Below, piece by piece: positions 17,278-26,700 of a DNA stretch of 64,000 nucleotides. The DNA is taken from NCBI GenBank assembly GCA_901457705.2, contig LR590083.2, positions 372,001 to 436,000 of the forward strand. Direction: 5' to 3'. Position 1 is the first letter of the stretch. Each line of letters starts with the position of its first letter. The stretch is from Beijerinckiaceae bacterium RH AL1 (GTDB taxonomy: Bacteria; Pseudomonadota; Alphaproteobacteria; Rhizobiales; Beijerinckiaceae). A model generated the notes under the pieces. It searched no databases and had not been told where the DNA came from. It saw only the letters and a list, made by a program, of their open reading frames with translations. Made by a program: the position numbers and the translations under genes.

Positions 17278-18867
17278 TCAGGCGTTCGCGAAGACGAGCC
17301 GCCGGATCAAGATCTTCCGGCTGCTCAGTTGTCGGGCCAGGTCCTTGGACTGCGACTCCGCGGCGGCCAGCTTCGCGCTGAGCCGCATCTGCTCGGCCTC
17401 GGCGTGCGGCAGGCAGTCTGCAAGGCGGCGGGTCTCGGCGTGGCGGCGCTTCTCGTCATCCAGCTCGGCGCGAACCGCGGCGAGCTCCGATTCCAAGCTC
17501 GGCGCCCGTTGAGCGATCGCCGACAACGCCTCGACGTCCTGGCGGATCGCGACCAGCTCTGACGTCCGCGTTTCCAGCAAGGCCCCAAGCTCGCCGAGGA
17601 GGCGGTCGCGCTCGGCGACGACGCTCACCAACGCGTCGGTCCGTGCCCGCACATCGGCCTCGAGCGACTCGGCCTGCAGACGCATCTCGCCCAACCGATT
17701 CTCCAGATCGGGCACGCGCGCGGCAATCGTCGCGGCGTCCGCATGTCGTCCGCGCTCGGCCGCAAGCTCGCGATCGAGATCGGCCGCACGCGACGCGTCC
17801 GCGCTCATCTCCAACGCGCGGGATCGTGCCGCCTCGAGTTCTGCTTCGAGCGCGGGCAACCGATCGGCCACCCACGACACCGCGCGCAGCGATCCGAAGA
17901 GCACGTCGCGTTCGCTCGCGACGGTCCGCAGCCGGCAAACCTCCTGCTCGAGCCCGGCTGCTTTTGCGCCAGCCGTCGCGAGCACTGGGCCAAAGGCCTC
18001 ACAGCCGCAATCGAACTGCGATCGCACTCGATCCAGCGCCTTCAGCGCCGTCCTGTCGCTCGGGTTCAGCCGCAGACGCCTCAACATGGTGAAGGCGGAC
18101 TGAGCCCAGCGCCCGAGCGTCTCTGCATTGGCGCCAGCGGCCTGCCGATTGAGCGCCGGATCGATGAACGTCTCGGCGGCAAAACGCGCCGCTGCATCGG
18201 CCTGGATCCCCGACTCCAGGCAATCGAGCGCACGCTCGACCTCCGCTACGCCGTCCGTCAGAAGGCTCTCATAGCTGACGAAGGCCCGCGCGACCTTGCG
18301 CGTCGCGTATTCCGCCTCGAGGACATGGCGCAACCAGAGCAGATGCGTGTAAGCCTCGTCGAAGCCGTTCCGCACGCGCAACGACGACGCCACTTCGGCC
18401 GGAGTCCGGAAGACGTGGATTGCGACGAGGTCGGCGTCGATGCGCTCAGCCAGCTCGATCCAGAGAGCCGGGAAACGACAGATGCGCGGATCCTTGACCA
18501 CAAACGGACCCGTGCCTTCGAAGTCGTGCCGGACCGCGGTCTCCAGATCGGCAAGCGCGTCCTCGAACGGCTGGCGTCGGCGCCAATCGTCCGGAAGCCC
18601 GCGCCAATCGTTCCAGTTCGAGCCGAGGGCCGACAGAAAACGGTCGTGGATCGCAACGACTTCGCTCGGCTCGAAGAATCCGAGCTTATTGTCGGGCTGC
18701 GGCGGCAATTCGCGCTTCGGCCGCTGGGCGCCCAGGTTCGCCAGCAGGCCGCTGAGCGCCGACGTTCCACTGCGATGCATCCCGAGAACGAGGATGCATG
18801 TCCGTCGCCGCGGAGCGGGCCGTGGGAGCGTGTCGTCAGCTATGAGGGCGCCGGCCGCTTGGTCCAT
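17278..18867 (-). CDS. sulfotransferase with C-terminal coiled coil
   Basis: The first 300 residues form a bacterial sulfotransferase: the PAPS 5'-phosphosulfate loop is ILVLGMHRSGTSAL (residues 25-38) and the VVKDPRICRFP segment is typical of carbohydrate sulfotransferase-like proteins. Residues 300-525 are predicted coiled coil, rich in Glu, Arg, Ala and Leu heptads. The enzyme would move sulfate from PAPS to a hydroxyl of a surface glycan or a related product; the coiled coil may tether it to a synthesis complex. It follows the DegT aminotransferase gene by 11 bp on the same strand, so they form an operon. The acceptor cannot be told from sequence. Confidence 0.82.
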   Translation of the reverse strand: MDQAAGALIADDTLPRPAPRRRTCILVLGMHRSGTSALSGLLANLGAQRPKRELPPQPDNKLGFFEPSEVVAIHDRFLSALGSNWNDWRGLPDDWRRRQPFEDALADLETAVRHDFEGTGPFVVKDPRICRFPALWIELAERIDADLVAIHVFRTPAEVASSLRVRNGFDEAYTHLLWLRHVLEAEYATRKVARAFVSYESLLTDGVAEVERALDCLESGIQADAAARFAAETFIDPALNRQAAGANAETLGRWAQSAFTMLRRLRLNPSDRTALKALDRVRSQFDCGCEAFGPVLATAGAKAAGLEQEVCRLRTVASERDVLFGSLRAVSWVADRLPALEAELEAARSRALEMSADASRAADLDRELAAERGRHADAATIAARVPDLENRLGEMRLQAESLEADVRARTDALVSVVAERDRLLGELGALLETRTSELVAIRQDVEALSAIAQRAPSLESELAAVRAELDDEKRRHAETRRLADCLPHAEAEQMRLSAKLAAAESQSKDLARQLSSRKILIRRLVFANA

Positions 18868-18878
18868 CGCCGTCGCTC

Positions 18879-20117
18879 CTAAGCCGAAGCCGAGATTGAA
18901 GCTGGCCTCTGGGAGGAGACGTGCCGGTGACGGGCATGCGAGCAGTTTCGGATCGCCGCCATGATGTCGTTGATGTCGGCAAAGGCGAGATCGACGGACA
19001 TGGGAAGCCCGATCAGGCGCTCGGCCAGGCTTTCGGAAACGGGGACGTCATCGCGTCCGAACGCCGCGCAGTAGGGCTGGCGATGCGCGCCGGCGCCGTA
19101 CCACTTGCGATGGCCAATCCCCATCTCGCTCAGCGTATCGACGATTGCGCGGGCGTGATCGACGTCGGCCGCTTCGAGCAGGGCATAGTTCGACGCCACC
19201 GACGGCGCGAGATGCAGACCGTCGTGCTCGCCATCGGACAGTGCCCTGTAGCGCAAGGCCACACGTCCATAGGCGGCGAGCTTCTCCTGCCATGAATCGA
19301 GCTCGGCGAGTCCGACCGCGGCATGGTATTCGCTCATCTTTCCGTTGATGCTCGGCGTGCGGCAGACTCTGTCGAGATCGTAGCCGAAGTTCAGGCATCG
19401 CATCGTGCGTTGCCCGAGCTCGGCGTCGCCGCAGAACACCGCACCGCCTTCGCCGGTGCAGAACGACTTGGTCGCATGGAAACTGACGGCGACCGGCACG
19501 ACGCCGAGGTAGGCCGAGGGCGTCGAGACGAGACTTTCGAAGGCCGCCGCACCGTCGATGACGACGGGGATGCCCGTGCGCTGCGAAAATCGCACCCAGT
19601 CGATCTGCGGCACCGGCCGCCCGTAGGGCGCGACGGGCACGACCAAGCCGACCTGATCGAGAAGCCGATGCTGCTCGCAACTCGCCGCATCGATCACCCA
19701 TGTCGTCGGATCGACATCGACGAAATACGGTGTGAAGCCACACTGCTCGATGGCGGCGACGGTGCCGATGAAGGTGTAGGCCGGCACGAGGCACAGCGAT
19801 TTATGAGGCTTCGCGCGACCGGCGGTGGCTAGGATTGCGCCGGCTAGGGCTGCCGTTCCGGAGGCTGCGACAGCGACATGGGCCTGCTGTCGGACGGTCG
19901 CGCGGAGCCTGTCCTGGAACTCGAGAAGCAACGCGCCGTGATTGGAGTAGCGGCGGCTCGTATCGATCCTTGAGAGGTATCCTGCGATGTGGCGCACCGA
20001 CGGCAGCTGCGGCCGGCAGACGGAGATGCGTTCCGGCGTGGCGCTGCAGATCTGAGCGAGCGACAGCAAGGGACGGCCGGTGACCTTGTCGTTATGCAAG
20101 TCGGCGCGGGTGACCAA
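18879..20117 (-). CDS. DegT/DnrJ/EryC1/StrS-family sugar aminotransferase
   Basis: The 412-residue product starts with TTG at 20117, chosen because a GAGGAGG site precedes it by about six bases. PLP-enzyme features include a substrate/cofactor segment VAASGTAALAGAI, the aspartate in PVVIDGAAAFE and the Schiff-base lysine in SFHATKSFCTGEGG. The family transaminates nucleotide-linked keto-sugars, giving amino sugars such as perosamine or 3-amino-3,6-dideoxyhexoses. A GDP-mannose 4,6-dehydratase and CDP/GDP keto-sugar enzymes are encoded in the same region, and a NeuD-like acyltransferase lies divergently upstream, so an N-acylated amino sugar is a reasonable product; the exact sugar is unknown. 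Confidence 0.85.
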   Translation of the reverse strand: MVTRADLHNDKVTGRPLLSLAQICSATPERISVCRPQLPSVRHIAGYLSRIDTSRRYSNHGALLLEFQDRLRATVRQQAHVAVAASGTAALAGAILATAGRAKPHKSLCLVPAYTFIGTVAAIEQCGFTPYFVDVDPTTWVIDAASCEQHRLLDQVGLVVPVAPYGRPVPQIDWVRFSQRTGIPVVIDGAAAFESLVSTPSAYLGVVPVAVSFHATKSFCTGEGGAVFCGDAELGQRTMRCLNFGYDLDRVCRTPSINGKMSEYHAAVGLAELDSWQEKLAAYGRVALRYRALSDGEHDGLHLAPSVASNYALLEAADVDHARAIVDTLSEMGIGHRKWYGAGAHRQPYCAAFGRDDVPVSESLAERLIGLPMSVDLAFADINDIMAAIRNCSHARHRHVSSQRPASISASA

Positions 20118-20426
20118 AACCCCTCCTCGCGTTGCTGACGTTACGGCACGCAGAGCATGACTATTTTATGTATTTTCTTGGCTGCCGCAGCATCCATCGC
20201 GCGCTGGCGACAGACTGCTTCCAGAACATCGCGGAATGACCTGACTGTCAACTACGATCGTAGATTTCCACATGGGCAGGAAAAGACGAGACCCGTATTG
20301 ACTGCCGTAACGGCAATGTTCGATGACCTATCGTCATCCTATATTACCATACGTTATGCAAAACTGTTCTGGACAGCGCGAAGCTATGTAAGCGATATGA
20401 AGGCAGGATTCCCTTTGGTGAGTTCC
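20118..20426. promoter_or_regulatory. divergent AT-rich intergenic region
   Basis: This 309-bp spacer separates the leftward aminotransferase/sulfotransferase operon from the rightward acyltransferase operon. It is AT-rich compared with the genes around it (for example near 20157-20180 and 20335-20370), as expected for two promoters. A frame in line with the acyltransferase runs through it but has no homology or coding look. No specific operator was identified. Confidence 0.45.
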
Positions 20427-21116
20427 ATGAGCGACGAGATCGTTATTTACGGTGCGTCTGGTCATGCCCGCGCGCTCGCTTCGATGGCGCGACGCGGGGT
20501 CGTGCCGCCACTGGCGCGGCGCATCGCCGCGTTCATCGACGATTTCGCCGGCGGCAAAGGGGCCATGCTCGATGGCGCCTCCATCATCACCTTCGAGCAA
20601 TGGCGCGCCGAATGGCCTGCGGTCCCTTGCCTCCTGTCGATGAGTTCCCCCGCCGCCAAGGCGAGGCTTCGGTCCAAGGTCGAAGCAGCCGGCGGACGCT
20701 TTGCCGATATCTACGCGGATCGACCGCCGGGCCTCTTCGAGCTCGTCAGCATCGGTGTCGGCAGCTTCGTTTTTGAGCAAACCTATATCGCAACAAGCTC
20801 GACGATCGGCGCGCACACGCAGATCATGCCGCTCTGCTCGATCGGCCACGATGTCGCGATCGGGGACTACTGCACCCTATGCCCGTCCTGCACGATCTCG
20901 GGCTACGTCGTCATCGAGGACGGCGCGTTCATCGGCGCCGGCTCGACCATCGTCGAAGGTAGCGAAAGCGTACCGCTGCGCATCGGGCGTGGCGCGAAGA
21001 TCTGGGCCGGTTCGGTCGTCACAAAGTCTGTCTCGTCCGGCACGATCGTGGGCGGCAATCCGGCGGTCCCGCTGCGCGAGCTCGTCCAGCGGCGCCGTGC
21101 GGCAGCGGCCGCCTGA
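20427..21116 (+). CDS. NeuD/PglD-family sugar O- or N-acyltransferase (left-handed beta-helix)
   Basis: The 229-residue product (ATG at 20427) has an N-terminal nucleotide-sugar binding Rossmann-like part starting IVIYGASGHARALASMA, and a C-terminal hexapeptide-repeat beta-helix (STIGAHTQIMPLCSIGHDVAIGD and following). This is the layout of PglD, PerB and NeuD, which acetylate amino-sugar nucleotides using acetyl-CoA. It starts a rightward run with a GT61 and a GT2 gene, and faces the DegT aminotransferase gene, the usual partner in N-acyl amino-sugar synthesis. The ATG was chosen over an upstream in-frame start because the protein family begins exactly here. Confidence 0.85.
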   Translation: MSDEIVIYGASGHARALASMARRGVVPPLARRIAAFIDDFAGGKGAMLDGASIITFEQWRAEWPAVPCLLSMSSPAAKARLRSKVEAAGGRFADIYADRPPGLFELVSIGVGSFVFEQTYIATSSTIGAHTQIMPLCSIGHDVAIGDYCTLCPSCTISGYVVIEDGAFIGAGSTIVEGSESVPLRIGRGAKIWAGSVVTKSVSSGTIVGGNPAVPLRELVQRRRAAAAA

Positions 21117-21117
21117 C

Positions 21118-22623
21118 ATGCTGGCGATCGACAACGAGCGGTGTGCGGCGGTCTTCGACTGGCTCACGCACTTCGGCGCGCAAGCGCGAGGTCCGCAAGC
21201 TTTCACGTGGCAAGACCCCTTCGATGAGCAGCCGGACGGCTGGTTGGCCGCCGCGTCATTGCCCGGCCTGCCGATCGCATGGGCGTGCCGCGAGCGCGCT
21301 GGGAAGCTGAGGGCCGACGGCAGGGACGAGGACGCGCGCGCCGCGGAAGAAGCGCATCGCCAGGCGGTGACGCACCTGAAGCAGAATCTCTACCTGCAGG
21401 GTCAGCTCAAGCGAGAGCTATTGGCTCGCCTGCCGCTTGAGGACGCAGCAGCGATCATGGCGCATGCGCTCGATGCCGATCGTGCGCCGCTTCTCGGTCG
21501 AGGACGCTTGCGCGCGGCACGCGACTTCGTACGCGACAACGGGCTTTTCTACGCGGAGATCGAACAGCCGCAGACCTTTCCCATCGCCTGGCCGAAGGTC
21601 TTCGGGCCGTCGGAAGGAAGCACCGTGCAGGCGATCGGGCGCACGGCCTTCGTGGGTGTCGTCGCGGATGCCACCGTGCGCCATCGATCCAGCCTCGTTC
21701 GCGTCGGCGACGCGTTCCTTCTCGATGCGCAGGACGAGGAACTGGACGAAATTCCGATCCATCTCCACGTCGATCCACATGTCATGGATCGGCGCGATGA
21801 CGAGATCATCGCGTTCGAGCCGGTCGGTGGAGAGACGCTCCGCTTGACGGAAGCCGTGCATCTCGGCGGCGTCCCCTCGCGCGCCTTTGGGCACTGGCTG
21901 ATCCAATTTCTCCCAAAATACTTCGCGGCCCGTTTCTCCGGCCTTCTGCCACCTGTGCCTGTCCTGATCGATGCCGAGTGCCCTCGAAGCCATCGCGAAG
22001 CTCTCGAGTTTTTTCTTGCGGACGATGTTGAGATCGTCGAAATGCCCGAGAGGGCGTCGGCGCGCGTCGAACGGCTTTGGCTTCTCGGCGACTGGCTCTA
22101 CGTGCCGCTTTGCCCCGTGCCGGGGCAAGAGCTCGGACCGAGAAGACTATCGCTGCCTCCGCAAGCGACAGCCGAACTCGTCCGCAAGCTTGTGGCAGGC
22201 TGCCGGCTCGAGAGACATGGCGAGGCGGGCCGGCTCTTCCTCGCGCGTCGCCCGGATCGACATCGCAAGCTGATCAATCACCAGCGGATCGAGGATGTCG
22301 CGGTGCGCCATGGGTTCAAGATCGTCTATCTTGAAGACCATTCGTTCGCGGAGCAGATCGCACTGATCCGTGGAGCGGAAGACATCGCTGGTCCCGACGG
22401 GTCGAGCCACCTCATGTGCATGTTCGCCGTCCCTGGAACGAAACTCACGATGCTGAGCCATCCGTTCTTGGAGAACAATGCCAGCCTCATCGCGATCCTC
22501 GATGCGGTCGGCCTCGACACCTTGCTGCTGCAAGGACGTTGCGTGAGGGAAGATGTGGGCTACCGACGCTTTTCCGACTACGCGATCGACGAGGCCGAGT
22601 TCGAGGCTGCACTGTTGCGATGA
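21118..22623 (+). CDS. glycosyltransferase family 61 protein (DUF563)
   Basis: The 501-residue protein starts 1 bp after the acyltransferase stop. The second half carries the GT61 pattern: GGVPSRAFGHWLIQFLPK, VPVLIDAECPRSHREAL, a RRPDRHRKLINHQ segment and the closing GAEDIAGPDGSSHLMCMFAVPG block. The N-terminal 150 residues are not recognised and may serve as a helical accessory domain. GT61 enzymes include plant xylosyl- and arabinosyltransferases and many bacterial capsule enzymes. The downstream GT2 gene overlaps its stop by 4 bp. Donor and acceptor are unknown. Confidence 0.82.
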   Translation: MLAIDNERCAAVFDWLTHFGAQARGPQAFTWQDPFDEQPDGWLAAASLPGLPIAWACRERAGKLRADGRDEDARAAEEAHRQAVTHLKQNLYLQGQLKRELLARLPLEDAAAIMAHALDADRAPLLGRGRLRAARDFVRDNGLFYAEIEQPQTFPIAWPKVFGPSEGSTVQAIGRTAFVGVVADATVRHRSSLVRVGDAFLLDAQDEELDEIPIHLHVDPHVMDRRDDEIIAFEPVGGETLRLTEAVHLGGVPSRAFGHWLIQFLPKYFAARFSGLLPPVPVLIDAECPRSHREALEFFLADDVEIVEMPERASARVERLWLLGDWLYVPLCPVPGQELGPRRLSLPPQATAELVRKLVAGCRLERHGEAGRLFLARRPDRHRKLINHQRIEDVAVRHGFKIVYLEDHSFAEQIALIRGAEDIAGPDGSSHLMCMFAVPGTKLTMLSHPFLENNASLIAILDAVGLDTLLLQGRCVREDVGYRRFSDYAIDEAEFEAALLR

Positions 22624-23552
22624 GCGCCGGCCCGGAACATCTGACGGCCGTCGTCGGCGTCTGCGACGAGGTCGAGATCATCGGACGCTGCCTCGATCAC
22701 CTCGAGCGCCAAGGCGTCGACTCGATCGTCGTCGTCGACATGGAGTCGCGCGACGGAACGCGCGAGCTTCTGCGCGCCTGGCGGGATGCCGGCCGCATCG
22801 CTTTGGTCGAGCGAAGCAACGACAGCAACATCAATGCAGACTATCTTCAAGCGGGCGTCGACTGCGCGCGCAGGCATTGGGATCCGACCTGGATCCTGCT
22901 GCAGGACGCCGACGAATTCTGTCTCACGGCCTCAGGAAACCTGAAGCAGGCGATTTCGGGACGCTGCAGGGGCGCCTTCCACATCCCGCGGTACAACGCG
23001 TGTCTGTCGTCGAGCCTTGTCGACGCTTTCGATGCGCCGGGGACTTTGGCTTTCGAGGCAATCGATATCTGGGTGGCGCCGCAAAACCTGTCCCGGGACA
23101 AGATGAACGAGGACCCCGACCTGCTCTGGTCGACAGGCCAACCGGCGCCGAAGGTGATCGCCGCCGCCGAGCTCGTCGGCTCCGTGACGCCTGGCGGCCA
23201 CGCCATCCTGGATCGCCACGGCAGCCCCGTCCCGATCGTGCCGCTATCGGACGCTTTGATCGTGCACATTCCGTTTCTTTCGTTTCCGCGGTTCGCGCGA
23301 AAGATCAGCCGAGTGAAGGACGTCCTCGCCCGAGATCGATCTTACTTCCAGCGCGCGACGGGCTGGCATTGGCGGCGATGGGTGGAGATGCTCGATGCGG
23401 GCACCCTTGAAGAAGAATACGATCGCCAGCTTATGGACAGCGCGGACTTTGCCGCTGCTCTCCGTTTCGGTGCCGTGCGGCGTGCGGAGGCGCAACTCGT
23501 TCTTTTTCGCGAGGGCGCGAAAAGCGATCGGTCGGGCGTCGTCGCGTTGTAA
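22620..23552 (+). CDS. glycosyltransferase family 2 protein
   Basis: The 310-residue product starts at the ATG overlapping the GT61 stop codon. It begins with a GT-A fold (TAVVGVCDEVEIIGRCLDHL, then IVVVDMESRDGTREL) and has the metal-binding motif DADEFCL. It resembles the small GT2-like proteins in capsule and LPS loci that act as cytoplasmic sugar transferases. It is the third gene of the acyltransferase-GT61-GT2 operon. A 206-bp gap follows before the giant glycosyltransferase gene, so that gene may have its own promoter. Confidence 0.85.
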   Translation: MSAGPEHLTAVVGVCDEVEIIGRCLDHLERQGVDSIVVVDMESRDGTRELLRAWRDAGRIALVERSNDSNINADYLQAGVDCARRHWDPTWILLQDADEFCLTASGNLKQAISGRCRGAFHIPRYNACLSSSLVDAFDAPGTLAFEAIDIWVAPQNLSRDKMNEDPDLLWSTGQPAPKVIAAAELVGSVTPGGHAILDRHGSPVPIVPLSDALIVHIPFLSFPRFARKISRVKDVLARDRSYFQRATGWHWRRWVEMLDAGTLEEEYDRQLMDSADFAAALRFGAVRRAEAQLVLFREGAKSDRSGVVAL

Positions 23553-23758
23553 TTAGGCACATTTTGGCCGCGCTGGCGTGAAAGGCTCACTGCAATATGT
23601 CGGCGTTCCGACAGTCAAACGTTCCTTATCGAGGACAAAATGCCGAAGCCTTAGCGCGAATCTGGATGCTCGCAGCGAGGCGCGGGTGAGGGTCGTATTG
23701 CCTCGGTTTTGAGGATGTCATATGAACCGAATTGTGCAGTGCAACCTGAAGATGTGAC

Positions 23759-26700
23759 ATGGTCAAACTCGAAAAATTCTTCGATTGGCGAGGGCGATCG
23801 CAGAAGGATACTAGTAGAGATGCACTAGCTGATCAGATCGAGGCTTGGAAAAAGAGCTTCGATGCGCGTTGGTATATGAATCGGTATCACGATATAAAAG
23901 GCTCACCCGAAGAAGCCTTGCTGCATTTTGTTCAATACGGTTTAGAAGAGGGTCGATTTCCGTCAAAGGAAGAAGAATTCAAAAAGCAGTGGTTCGGTGT
24001 ATTTAATCCCGAATGGTACAGGTCGCATTACGATGATGTAAGAGCGCATAACGTCGATCCGTGGGAACACTTCGTCAGGCACGGATACGGCGAGGGGCGC
24101 TTTCCCAACGGCTATGCAGCCGCGCTTTACAGTAAATTCGACGGCGCTTGGTATCAGCAGGCCTATCCCGATGTGGCGCAATCCTCGATGCTCCCGTGGG
24201 ATCATTACGTCGCATACGGTATAGGTGAAGGTCGTCTGCCGCATCCGACCATCGCACATCCGGCTTTGCCCGACACCTCGCCAGAAGCGAACAGCGAGCG
24301 CGAAAGCAACGACGCCGACGGAGCGCTCAAGGCTGCCGATTACAACGGGCCGTTCAACAGCGCATGGTATCTTGCCCGCTATCCCGATGTGGCCGCGGCG
24401 GGCGCCGATGCATTTGCTCACTACATAAACTACGGCCGTTTTGAGGGGCGACTCCCTTCGCCGGAAAGCGACGACGAATCCATCTGGGGCGTCCGCTTCG
24501 ATGCGGAATGGTACAAGGCGCGTAACCCGGATGTCGAGCAGTCGGGCAGCGACCCCTTCAATCATTTCATCAACTGCGGAATCCTGGAAGGACGTGCGCC
24601 GAACCCCTACGAGGAGCCGCGCGAAGCCTGGGACAAAACACGGTTCGATCGAGAATGGTATCTCGCCCGCAATGGCGACGTCGCCGCAACCGGCGGCGAT
24701 CCTCTCGAGCACTATCTGCTCTACGGGATACGCGAGCACCGTAAAGCGCACCCCCACCAACGCTCCATCGGCGCTCCCGTCAGACAGGCCGAGATCGATC
24801 TCATCAAGGACGAGCCGCTCAGAAGCAAGGAGGCCGTTCTCTTCGTCACGCATTCCCCCGATGGCCTCATCAAGCCGCATGTCCATACATACCTGAAGTC
24901 GTTCGATAGGGCCGGCGTCGATATCGTCCTCATCGTGGCGCGAGATGCGTCCTTCTCCGACCCCGCAGACGCCTGCATCTCGATCTCGAAGAAGGTGTAT
25001 GTCCGCGAGAACGTAGGTTTCGATTTTTCCGCCTGGGCGCACGTGTTCCTCCTGCTGGAGGCGCTGCGCGGCAAATCCGTTTTGTATCTCACAAACGACA
25101 GCATGTTCGGCCCCCTCAATCATGCCGGCTTCGAGGCCATGGTCGAGCGCATCCGCAAGAGCTCCGCCGATCTGATCGGGCTGACGGAGAACTCCGAGCG
25201 CGGTCGTCACCTCCAGAGCTACTTTCTCGCGATCAAGTCGCGTTTGCTTCAATCACAAGCTTTTGGCGATTACATCGATAACATCGTTTCGCTTCGTAAC
25301 AAGAACGAAGTCGTCAACGAGTACGAAACGCAGATCTCGCCGACTTTCGAAGCGCTCGGTTACCGAACCGAAGCGCTCTTCAAGTCGCACTCGCAGATCA
25401 ACCCAACGCTGTTCGCCTGGAAGGAGCTCATCCGCGACGGCTTTCCGTTCGTCAAGGTCGCGACGATCCGCGAGCGTCATGCGGGGGTCGACAAGTTCGG
25501 CTGGCGGGAGCTTCTCGAGGGCGAGGGGTACGACACGAGCCTCATCGAGCATGTGCTCGCCGGCTACGCGCGACGCACGAGACGAGCCGGGCGTACGCTG
25601 TCGGTCGAGAAGTTCAACTTCCGCCAGGGCGCCCTCGCGGAGCTGCATACCTTCCTGGCTTCGAACGACCGCATCCGCCTTCCGAATGCCCAACATCCCA
25701 AGGTCACGATCGTCATCGTCATGTACAACGAGGCGGAGCTTTCGCTCCTGTGCCTCCGGTCAATGGCAGCTGGCCATTTCAGGGATGTGGAAGTCATCAT
25801 CGTCGACAACTTCTCCACCGACGACACATACCTGCTCTTGAAGCGCGTGGACGGCGCTAGAATCATCCGCAATATCGAGGATCTGTACTTCTTGAGAGCG
25901 GCCAACCAGGCCGCCGCCAAGGCCAGGGGCAGCATGCTCCTTTTCGTCAACAACGACACCTACCTCGCCGCAAACGCCCTGCGCTACGGTGTCGAGACGA
26001 TGGAGAGTGCCGACGATATCGGCGTGGTCGGCGGAATGTTGATCCATCCGAGCGGGCGCCTGCAGGAGGCCGGGGCCGTCATCTGGTCGAATGGTGACTG
26101 CCAGGGCTTTCGCCGCGGCGACGATCCGTCCGCTGCCGTCTACGGATATCGCCGCGACGTCGACTACTGCTCAGGCGCCTATATGCTGGTGCGGCGCGAC
26201 GTGTTCGAGGAGCTCGGACGCTTCGATCAAATCTATGCGCCTGCCTACTATGAAGAAGCCGATCTCTGCATGAGGGTTCGCCGGCACGGCTTCCGGATCG
26301 TCTACGACCCACGCGTCGTCGTCGACCATTACGAGTTCGCCAGCGCGTCCTCGGACGACGAGCCATCCGTCCTGATGCGCCGCAACCGCGCCATCTTCAT
26401 CGAGCGGCACGCCTCCGCTCTCGGTCGTCGGCATCTCCCTCTCGGCAGCGATATGATGCTGGCGCGTACGTCGGACCGTCAGCGCCCGGTCGTGCTGGTC
26501 ATCGAGGACCTGCTGCCCTTCGAGGCTTACGGTGCGGGTTTCCCGCGCACCTTGAAGATCGTCCAAGCCTTGGTCCGGATTGGGTTTGCCGTCCAATATT
26601 ATTCTGTGCATCAGGCGCAATTCGACGCCAGCCAAGATCGCGCCAAGCTCCCCGTGGACGTCGAGTTCATCGTCGGTGCCGATCGTCCCCCCAGCGTTGT

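Noticed and set aside
23963-25252. 429-residue minus-strand frame
   Set aside because: Antisense to the giant glycosyltransferase, whose repeats and domains clearly define the coding strand.
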